DNA of 5,348 nucleotides, taken from an uncultured Clostridia bacterium (GTDB lineage: Bacteria > Bacillota > Clostridia > Christensenellales > UBA1242). This document shows positions 1-5,120 of the stretch, piece by piece. Numbering within the stretch: position 1 is the stretch's first letter; each line of letters opens with the position of its first letter. The stretch spans positions 1 through 5,348 of the forward strand of contig CANQCE010000066.1 of the NCBI GenBank assembly GCA_947589655.1, in the 5' to 3' direction. Under the pieces are notes generated by a model. That model had not been told where the DNA came from, searched no databases, and was given only the letters and a program-made list of their open reading frames with translations. The position numbers and the translations under genes were made by a program.

Positions 1-1248
1 AAACTCGAAGTTGAAAAACTCAATGAAGAGTTGCGCGCCCTTGACGCTCAAATTGCCGATTTGAAAGATATTTTGGCTAAGCCAGAGCGCGTTCTGCAAA
101 TTGTGAACGACGATTTGGAACAAGTAAAACAAACCTATGGCGATGCACGCAAAACAGAAATCAGCATGGACCTTGGCGGAATTGATGTTGAAGACTTGAT
201 TGCAGAGGAAGATGTTATCATCTCCATGACGCACCTTGGCTATATTAAGCGCATGAGCACAGACGAATATAAGGCTCAGCACCGCGGCGGCGTTGGAATT
301 ACCGCTCACAAAACAAAAGACGAAGATTTTGTGGAGAAGATGTTTGTCACCTCCACGCACGACACGCTTTTGTTCTTCACCAACCTTGGCAAGGTTTATT
401 CTGCCAAAGCGTATGAAATTCCAGAGGCACAAAGGCAAAGTAAAGGCAGAGCAATTATCAACCTGCTTCAACTTTCTCTTGGCGAAAAGGTTAATACAAT
501 CATCCCTATGGAAAACATTGAAAAAGCAAGTTTGATTATGGCAACAAAGCGTGGACTTATCAAAAAAACACCGCTCACCGAATATGAAAACATCCGCAAA
601 GGCGGAAAAATTGCCATTAAACTTTTGGATGGCGATGAACTTATCGGCGTGGACATCACAAAGGGTCGTGATGACATTTTGCTGGGAACATACGAGGGCA
701 AATGCATCCGCTTTAACGAAACAGACGTGCGCGAGGTTGGCCGCGACAGCCAAGGCGTGCGCAGCATGAAACTTCCTTCATCCGACCATATTGTGGACAT
801 GGCAATTGTGCATGAAAACACACAAATTTTAACCATTTCCGAGCGTGGCTATGGAAAACTTACAAACATTGACGAATTTAGGCTTCAACAACGCGGTGGA
901 AGTGGTGTTAAGGCCGGAGTGTTCAACGAAAAAACCGGCAATTTAATTGCACTTAAACAAATTGAAACCCCATGCGACCTTTTGGTTATCACCGATAACG
1001 GAATTATCATCCGCACCCCTGTTGACGGCATCAGCCACTTCTCGCGCGTTAGCCAAGGCGTGAAGATTATGAAACTTAAAGACAGTGCAAAAATAACCAG
1101 CGTTGCCCTCACCGAAAAAGATGAAGATGAGGAAAATGCAGAGGGCCCTTCTGAATTGGTGGAAGACATATCCGTAGAACAAGAGGCTGTTGAAGATAAC
1201 AACATTGCAGAAGAAAATAAAATTGAAGAAACAGAAAACGACGAATAA
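1..1248 (+). CDS. gyrA: DNA gyrase subunit A, C-terminal part (5' end outside window)
   Basis: The subunit breaks and rejoins DNA in the GyrA2GyrB2 complex, which introduces negative supercoils. The reading frame is open from base 1, and 415 residues are visible before TAA; the catalytic tyrosine half lies upstream of the window. Visible residues 1-55 are the end of the coiled-coil arm (KLEVEKLNEELRALDAQ onward). About 60-370 form the beta-pinwheel DNA-wrapping domain, beginning EDLIAEEDVIISMTHLGYIKR and continuing with FVTSTHDTLLFFTNLGKVY and YEIPEAQRQSKGRAIINLL, phrases typical of GyrA rather than ParC. The GyrA-box position reads QHRGGVG (residues 93-99) instead of the usual Q(R/K)RGG(R/K)G, and a second box-like QQRGGSG lies at 296-302. 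Residues 372-415 are a tail with 21 Asp/Glu and only 2 Lys in 44 positions. Sampled lines give about 44% GC, higher than the next gene. No terminator is seen before helD, 39 bp downstream. ParC is the less likely alternative. Confidence 0.96.
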   Translation, partial: KLEVEKLNEELRALDAQIADLKDILAKPERVLQIVNDDLEQVKQTYGDARKTEISMDLGGIDVEDLIAEEDVIISMTHLGYIKRMSTDEYKAQHRGGVGITAHKTKDEDFVEKMFVTSTHDTLLFFTNLGKVYSAKAYEIPEAQRQSKGRAIINLLQLSLGEKVNTIIPMENIEKASLIMATKRGLIKKTPLTEYENIRKGGKIAIKLLDGDELIGVDITKGRDDILLGTYEGKCIRFNETDVREVGRDSQGVRSMKLPSSDHIVDMAIVHENTQILTISERGYGKLTNIDEFRLQQRGGSGVKAGVFNEKTGNLIALKQIETPCDLLVITDNGIIIRTPVDGISHFSRVSQGVKIMKLKDSAKITSVALTEKDEDEENAEGPSELVEDISVEQEAVEDNNIAEENKIEETENDE

Positions 1249-1274
1249 AAAAACATCTTTTTAAAAATCGCCAC

Positions 1275-1280
1275 AAGGAG
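1275..1280 (+). promoter_or_regulatory. Ribosome binding site of helD
   Basis: AAGGAG lies 7 nt before the ATG at 1288 and fixes the start of the helicase gene. The frame stays open for some codons upstream, so this site, and not a stop codon, decides the start. No clear promoter is visible in the 39-bp gap after gyrA, which suggests transcription through from gyrA. Confidence 0.85.
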
Positions 1281-1287
1281 AAAGATT

Positions 1288-3309
1288 ATGGACAAAAAGA
1301 TTTTTGAACAAGAAAAACAATATCTTTCCGAAGTTTTTGCAGAAATTGACAAGAAAAAAGCAAAAAACAAAGCAAAAATTGATAAAAACACGCAAGAAAT
1401 TCAAAACTTGAAGTCTTATTTTTCTCAACACTTTTACGAAATCAAAACCGATGGCGATGAACTTGCCAGCATCAATTTGCAAATTGAAAATTTAGAGCAA
1501 CAAAATGCTGCACTGGAAAAAGAAAACAAGCGTTTAACAAAACAGCGTAAAAATCCTTATTTTGGTCGCTTTGACTTTCAAGAGGCTGGGCAAAAAAACT
1601 CGCAATCGTTTTATGTTGGGCTTGGCAACATTCAAATACCAAATCAAATAAATTTGGTTTACGATTGGCGTGCAGATATTTGCTCGCTATATTATGACGA
1701 CAAAATTGGCAAAACCTCTTACACCTGCCCAGACGGCGAAGTGAGCGGCAATTTATCTCTTAAACGCCAATACAAAATTACTGGCGGCAATTTGGATTAT
1801 TATATAGACAGTCACCTTGTAATAGATGACGATATTTTAATGGAACAACTTTCACAAAATGCCACCTCCAAAATGCATGAAATCGCTTCCACAATCCAAA
1901 AAGAGCAAAATGTGCTTATCCGTGCTGACAATTTTGAAAATACCATTGTGCAAGGCGTGGCAGGTTCTGGGAAGACATCCATTGCCATGCACCGCGTTTC
2001 TTATCTTTTATATAAATACCGCAACACACTTAAAAGCGAGGACATTTTAATTCTGTCGCCTTCCGAACTTTTTTCAGATTATTTAAGCGAAGTTTTGCCA
2101 TCTCTTGGCGAAGAAAAATCTTTTACCACAACCTTTGCAGAACTTGCAAAACGCCTTCTCGGGCAGGAATTTGAAACAAGAGAAGAACTTTTAGAGCGCA
2201 TGATAGGCAATCAATCACAAGAAGATTTTGAAAATGTTGCAATAAAATCCAGTTTTGAATTTTTAACCGATTTAAAAAAGTTCTTAAGCAAAGATATTTG
2301 CAATTTGTTTGTTCCAAAGGCTTTGAATTTTGGAAATGTTAGCATTTCAAAAGAAACGGTTGAAGATATTTATTTTGACAAAATGAAAAATTTGCCTATT
2401 TACAAAAGGATTGAAGTTCTGGCAGAATTTATTACCGAAAAGTTTTCCCTTCATGAAAGTTTAAAACCTGACCTTATAAAACGTGCAAAGAAAATTTTAT
2501 ATGGCAAATTTGTAACCACCGACCTCCTTAAAATTTATAACCTGTTCCTTGGAAGTTTAGATTTAAAAGAGGTTGACCATATTGGTGCTTATGATATTGC
2601 GCCAGTGCTTTTAATAAAAGAGTGCTTGTTTGGGCTAAAACATGGTTTTGATGCCAAATATGTTATTGTTGACGAAATGCAAGATTATTCCCCTTGCCAT
2701 TTTGAACTTTTTGACAAACTTTGGGGTTGCTCAAAACTTTACCTTGGCGATATTTACCAAAGCATTGACCGAACACTGCCTGCCACATATCTTCGCAATT
2801 TGGCAAAACTTACAAAATCCAAAATTAAATATTTGAACCGTTCTTACCGCAGCACAATGCAAATTTCGCTGTTCTCACAAAAAATATTAGGCAAACACAT
2901 TGCAAACAATGTCAACCGTAACGGCGAAGAAGTTGAATTTATACGAACCAGAAATTGCGCTTTGGCAATAGAAAAAATTCTTGCCAAAAGGGAAAAAACA
3001 AATAAAGGGCAAAGTGTTGCCATTATTTGCAAAACAAAAGAAGACATTAAAGCACTGCAAAAAGCAAGTGCTGTTATAAAAAAGTTTAAACAACTTAGCA
3101 ATGCAAAAATCAGTTCAAAAAAAATAATCACAACCCCGGCAAGCGCCAAAGGTGTGGAATTCGATTGCGTTATAATCCCATTTGCCAACCAAGAAAAATA
3201 TCGTAACGAACTTGATAAAAATCTTTTGTATGTTTCCTCCACAAGAGCCCTTCACAAACTATACTTTGTTTGCGACAAAACGCCAAGCGTTTTTCTTAAA
3301 AAAGGTTGA
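1288..3309 (+). CDS. helD: HelD-family superfamily 1 helicase / RNA polymerase recycling factor
   Basis: This 673-residue protein has the layout of HelD, an ATPase related to UvrD/Rep that binds RNA polymerase and releases it from nucleic acid. Residues 1-90 are rich in Lys, Glu and Gln and look coiled-coil (the arm that enters the polymerase secondary channel in known HelD proteins). Then come NPYFGRFDF and DWRADICSLYYD, which are HelD-type signatures. ATPase motifs follow in order: Q-motif IQKEQN (203-208), Walker A GVAGSGKTS (223-231, Lys229), Walker B VDEMQDYSP (from 461; Asp462, Glu463), LNRSYRST (516-523), TPASAKGVEFD (616-626) and LLYVSSTRAL (646-655, Arg653). The roughly 230 residues between Walker A and B contain the insertion expected in the family. 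At 673 residues it is about 100 shorter than Bacillus subtilis HelD (774). The catalytic motifs look intact. No hairpin terminator follows. A generic UvrD/PcrA helicase is unlikely given the N-terminal half. Family assignment is sure; the polymerase role is inferred from homologues. Confidence 0.92.
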   Translation: MDKKIFEQEKQYLSEVFAEIDKKKAKNKAKIDKNTQEIQNLKSYFSQHFYEIKTDGDELASINLQIENLEQQNAALEKENKRLTKQRKNPYFGRFDFQEAGQKNSQSFYVGLGNIQIPNQINLVYDWRADICSLYYDDKIGKTSYTCPDGEVSGNLSLKRQYKITGGNLDYYIDSHLVIDDDILMEQLSQNATSKMHEIASTIQKEQNVLIRADNFENTIVQGVAGSGKTSIAMHRVSYLLYKYRNTLKSEDILILSPSELFSDYLSEVLPSLGEEKSFTTTFAELAKRLLGQEFETREELLERMIGNQSQEDFENVAIKSSFEFLTDLKKFLSKDICNLFVPKALNFGNVSISKETVEDIYFDKMKNLPIYKRIEVLAEFITEKFSLHESLKPDLIKRAKKILYGKFVTTDLLKIYNLFLGSLDLKEVDHIGAYDIAPVLLIKECLFGLKHGFDAKYVIVDEMQDYSPCHFELFDKLWGCSKLYLGDIYQSIDRTLPATYLRNLAKLTKSKIKYLNRSYRSTMQISLFSQKILGKHIANNVNRNGEEVEFIRTRNCALAIEKILAKREKTNKGQSVAIICKTKEDIKALQKASAVIKKFKQLSNAKISSKKIITTPASAKGVEFDCVIIPFANQEKYRNELDKNLLYVSSTRALHKLYFVCDKTPSVFLKKG

Positions 3310-3476
3310 TTGAATTAATATACAAATTTCTGTTAAAAAATTGCTGGAAAAATTTTATAATGTGCAGAACTTTCAAAATTTTTGCATAATGCCGAAAATT
3401 GTCAAAATAGCCATTTTTAAATTTGAACACTTAAACAAACAAAATTTCAGATAAAAAGGGTCGTTTTTGAAAAAAG

Positions 3477-3485
3477 TTGTCCACA
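3477..3485 (+). promoter_or_regulatory. DnaA box, one mismatch (TTGTCCACA)
   Basis: TTGTCCACA differs at one base from the consensus TTATCCACA. It faces the opposite way to the two perfect boxes. Its last bases also form the left arm of a TCCACA / TGTGGA inverted repeat with a 4-nt spacer. Confidence 0.55.
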
Positions 3486-3495
3486 AAAATGTGGA
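3480..3495. repeat. Inverted repeat TCCACA-AAAA-TGTGGA
   Basis: A perfect 6-bp dyad with a 4-nt spacer joins the oppositely oriented DnaA-like boxes at 3477 and 3490. It could be a two-sided protein-binding site. The stem is short for a terminator and no T-run follows. Confidence 0.55.
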
Positions 3496-3497
3496 AA

Positions 3498-3506
3498 TGT
3501 GGATAA
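3498..3506 (-). promoter_or_regulatory. DnaA box, perfect (TTATCCACA on the - strand)
   Basis: TGTGGATAA on the + strand is the exact complement of the consensus nonamer. It directly follows a weaker copy, TGTGGAAAT at 3490-3498, giving an 8-bp head-to-tail step, and is followed by TGTGGTTTT at 3511-3519. A perfect nonamer on either strand is expected by chance only about once per 80-130 kb, depending on base composition. Confidence 0.7.
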
Positions 3507-3550
3507 CTTGTGTGGTTTTCTCCATTTTTGGGGCAAATTTGGCGGTTTGC

Positions 3551-3574
3551 ATATTCATAAACGGTTTTGAATAT
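3551..3574. repeat. Inverted repeat ATATTCA / TGAATAT
   Basis: Two perfect 7-base arms (3551-3557 and 3568-3574) are separated by 10 bases, lying between the two DnaA-box clusters. Half-sites about 1.6 helical turns apart could bind a dimeric protein, but in such A/T-rich DNA it may be chance. Confidence 0.35.
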
Positions 3575-3583
3575 TTATAAATT

Positions 3584-3592
3584 TGTGGATAA
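3584..3592 (-). promoter_or_regulatory. DnaA box, perfect (TTATCCACA on the - strand)
   Basis: This is the second exact TGTGGATAA, in the same orientation as the one at 3498 and 86 bp from it. It is followed 8 bp on by AGTGGAAAA (3592-3600) and then by TGTGTAAAA (3605-3613), both two mismatches from the consensus when read on the - strand. It ends about 40 bp before the -35 hexamer of the putative hisS promoter, so bound DnaA could affect hisS transcription. Confidence 0.7.
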
Positions 3593-3631
3593 GTGGAAAA
3601 TAAATGTGTAAAACTCATCCTATCCATATGC

Positions 3632-3659
3632 TTGACAAAATGCCGTTTTTTGTTATAAA
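3632..3659 (+). promoter_or_regulatory. Putative sigma-A-type promoter of hisS (TTGACA / extended TATAAA)
   Basis: A perfect -35 TTGACA (3632-3637) is followed after 16 bp by TATAAA (3654-3659), which is preceded by TG one base upstream (3651-3652), the extended -10 form. Transcription would start near 3666 and leave a leader of about 70 nt before hisS. That is too short for a normal T-box riboswitch. Confidence 0.7.
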
Positions 3660-3679
3660 ATCAAAGATAATATCAAAAC

Positions 3680-3709
3680 TTGTGTTTTTAAAATGTGCAT
3701 TTTTATAAT
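3680..3709 (+). promoter_or_regulatory. Possible second hisS promoter (TTGTGT / TATAAT)
   Basis: A perfect -10 TATAAT (3704-3709) has TTGTGT (3680-3685) 18 bp upstream, which matches only the TTG of a -35. Transcription would start about 25 nt before the hisS ATG. It is weaker on paper than the promoter at 3632. Confidence 0.35.
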
Positions 3710-3725
3710 GTTAAAATCACAAAAA

Positions 3726-3732
3726 AAGGAAG
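3726..3732 (+). promoter_or_regulatory. Ribosome binding site of hisS
   Basis: AAGGAAG lies 7 nt before the ATG at 3740. An in-frame TAA at 3734-3736 rules out a longer start. The 15 bases at 3718-3732 recur exactly before metG. Confidence 0.8.
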
Positions 3733-3739
3733 TTAAAAT

Positions 3740-5044
3740 ATGGCTGAAAACAAACTTATAACCCCAAGAAAACTTGCAGGATTTTGGGAACTTATGCCAA
3801 ACGAACAAATATGCTTTTCTTCCATGTTAAATAAGTTGGAAGATGTTTTCAAAACAAACTGCTTTGTGCCGCTGGATACGCCAATTTGCGAATATAGCGA
3901 GGCGCTTCTTGCAAAAAGCGGTGGCGAAACAGACAAGCAAGTTTTTCGTTTCACAAAAGGCGATACAGATATGTGCATGCGCTACGACCTCACCGTTCCT
4001 CTTGCTCGTTTTGTTGCAATGCACGAAAATGAACTATGTTTTCCTTTTAAAAGATATCAAATTGGAAAGGTTTTCCGTGGTGAGCGCCCACAAAAAGGCA
4101 GGTCCAGAGAATTTTTCCAATGTGATGCCGATATTATTGGCGATGGCGAACTTTCCATAATCTCCGATGCTGAGTGCGTTTATTTGTTTGAACAATGCTT
4201 TAACGCCATTGGCGTGGATGTGACCATCAAAATTTCTAACAGAAAAATTTTGTCTGGCGTTTTTGAAGATTTGGGCTTAACAAAAGTATCGCACGAAATT
4301 TTAACAATTTTAGACAAACTGGACAAAATCTCTGTTGAAGATGCAAAAAAACAACTTTTTGAAATTGTAAAAAATGAAAAAACTAGCGAAAAATTGTTAA
4401 AATTGGCACAAATAAACGGAAATTTTGAAGAAATTGCCACATTTTTAAATGATTTTTGTAAAAATGAACTTTTTGAAACTGGCGTTAAAGAACTTTCTGA
4501 AATTAACGAAAACTTGAAAAGCCTTGGCGCAAAAAATTATTGTTTTGACATTTCTATAATACGTGGGCATGACTATTACACCGGCACAGTTTTTGAAGCC
4601 TTCTTGAAAGGCGAGAAAATTGCACTTGGTGGCGGTGGAAGATACGAAAATTTGTGCGGATACTTTTCCAAGCGAAAAATGCCTGGTGTGGGGATGAGCG
4701 TTGGCATAACAAGGGTTTTTGAACTTTTAAAAGACAAATTTGTTGCCGAAATCTCTTGCGGAAGCCAAGTTGGTGTTATCAATTTTGATAACACCCTTGG
4801 TGACGCACTAAAAATTACAACAACTTTAAGAAAATCTGGCGTAAAGGCCGACTGCTTGTATGAGAGCAAAACCTTTAAAGCAAAAATGAAAGAGGCGAAC
4901 AAACGTTCCCTTCCTTTTGTGCTTATTGTTGGCGAAGATGAGGTTAAAGAAAATTTGTTCACTTTAAAAAACATGGAAACAGGCGAGCAAGAAAAACTTT
5001 CGCTATCGGATATTGTGAAAAAAGTTCAAAGCGGTCGAATGTGA
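3740..5044 (+). CDS. hisS: Histidyl-tRNA synthetase
   Basis: This class II synthetase charges tRNA-His with histidine in the cytoplasm, probably as a dimer. All 434 residues are present. Motif 1 includes PLDTPICEYSE (44-54). The histidine/ATP pocket segment reads MRYDLTVPLARFVA. Motif 2 is VFRGERPQKGRSREFFQCD (Arg113). The histidine-specific motifs are RGHDYYTGTVFEA (275-287) and ALGGGGRYENL (295-305). Motif 3 is PGVGMSVGITRV (315-326, Arg325). A helical insertion of roughly 100 residues lies between motif 2 and RGHDYYTG. The C-terminal anticodon-binding domain begins near CGSQVGVINFDNTLGDA. The DLTVP form, in place of the LRPEGTA of E. coli HisRS, places it with the archaeal/eukaryotic-like branch also found in some bacteria. 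HisZ, the paralogue of histidine biosynthesis, is unlikely because the HisRS-specific motifs and the anticodon domain are intact and no his genes are adjacent. metG follows after 76 bp without a terminator. Confidence 0.96.
   Translation: MAENKLITPRKLAGFWELMPNEQICFSSMLNKLEDVFKTNCFVPLDTPICEYSEALLAKSGGETDKQVFRFTKGDTDMCMRYDLTVPLARFVAMHENELCFPFKRYQIGKVFRGERPQKGRSREFFQCDADIIGDGELSIISDAECVYLFEQCFNAIGVDVTIKISNRKILSGVFEDLGLTKVSHEILTILDKLDKISVEDAKKQLFEIVKNEKTSEKLLKLAQINGNFEEIATFLNDFCKNELFETGVKELSEINENLKSLGAKNYCFDISIIRGHDYYTGTVFEAFLKGEKIALGGGGRYENLCGYFSKRKMPGVGMSVGITRVFELLKDKFVAEISCGSQVGVINFDNTLGDALKITTTLRKSGVKADCLYESKTFKAKMKEANKRSLPFVLIVGEDEVKENLFTLKNMETGEQEKLSLSDIVKKVQSGRM
4765..4800 (+). repeat. Strong inverted repeat / potential mRNA hairpin inside hisS
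   Basis: GGTGTTATCAA (4772-4782) and TTGATAACACC (4785-4795) are perfect 11-base complements separated by TT. The pairing resumes outside with CCAAG (4765-4769) against CTTGG (4796-4800), with two unpaired Ts on the left. It lies where the anticodon-binding domain begins (SQVGVINFDNTLG). No T-run follows, so it is not a standard terminator. Confidence 0.75.
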
Positions 5045-5107
5045 AAGTGACAAAATAACAGTAAAACTTGTAAAAAAAATTAAAAAAATGCGAAAAAAAA
5101 CACAAAA

Positions 5108-5115
5108 AAAGGAAG
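5108..5115 (+). promoter_or_regulatory. Ribosome binding site of metG
   Basis: AAAGGAAG lies 5 nt before the ATG at 5121. The 76-bp spacer after hisS is A-rich and shows neither a hairpin terminator nor a clear promoter, which supports co-transcription with hisS. Confidence 0.75.
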
Positions 5116-5120
5116 ATTTT

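Larger units (their letters stand above)
3310..3739. other. AT-rich intergenic region with DnaA-box cluster and hisS promoters
   Basis: These 430 bp separate helD from hisS, and hand counts of four 60-bp lines give about 20-30% GC. No convincing gene is present on either strand. The left part (3310-3475) is very A/T-rich and lacks a recognisable terminator. A TATAAT at 3356-3361 has no matching -35 hexamer. The middle part (3477-3613) carries DnaA-box-like nonamers in both orientations. The right part (3632-3739) carries hisS promoter elements and the ribosome binding site. The combination of A/T-rich DNA and clustered DnaA boxes resembles an origin or a DnaA regulatory site. However, dnaA and dnaN are not in the window, and hand-sampled G/C counts on each side show no decisive strand-skew change. 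No T-box leader motif is seen upstream of hisS. Confidence 0.8.

Noticed and set aside
628..642. 15-base repeat GATGGCGATGAACTT shared by gyrA (628-642) and helD (1450-1464)
   Set aside because: Both copies encode DGDEL in the same frame with preferred codons, so convergence explains it.
468..836. 122-codon open frame on the - strand within gyrA
   Set aside because: It is antisense to conserved pinwheel blades and shows no family motif.
885..1391. 168-codon open frame on the - strand across the gyrA end and helD start
   Set aside because: It lies opposite two well-supported genes and its translation (Ser/Phe-rich, low-complexity) is what the complement of acidic, Lys-rich coding sequence gives.
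2844..3242. 132-codon open frame on the - strand within helD
   Set aside because: It is antisense to conserved helicase motifs. Its hydrophobic look comes from the complement of Lys/Glu codons.
3356..3361. TATAAT in the left part of the gap as a promoter
   Set aside because: No -35-like hexamer lies 16-18 bp upstream, and the motif is expected by chance in such A/T-rich DNA.
3373..3627. 84-codon open frame on the - strand in the helD-hisS gap
   Set aside because: It has no ribosome binding site before the ATG, a composition like random A/T-rich DNA, and it runs through all the DnaA boxes. It is the only gap frame of any length, but I cannot support it as a gene.
3310..3739. T-box riboswitch or other structured RNA in the gap
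   Set aside because: No T-box core, no long stems and no terminator/antiterminator pair were found by eye.
4772..4795. The hisS palindrome as an intrinsic terminator
   Set aside because: No T-run follows the second arm, and it sits about 250 bp before the hisS stop codon.
4576..4974. 132-codon open frame on the - strand within hisS
   Set aside because: It is antisense to the histidine motifs and anticodon domain, with no recognisable product.
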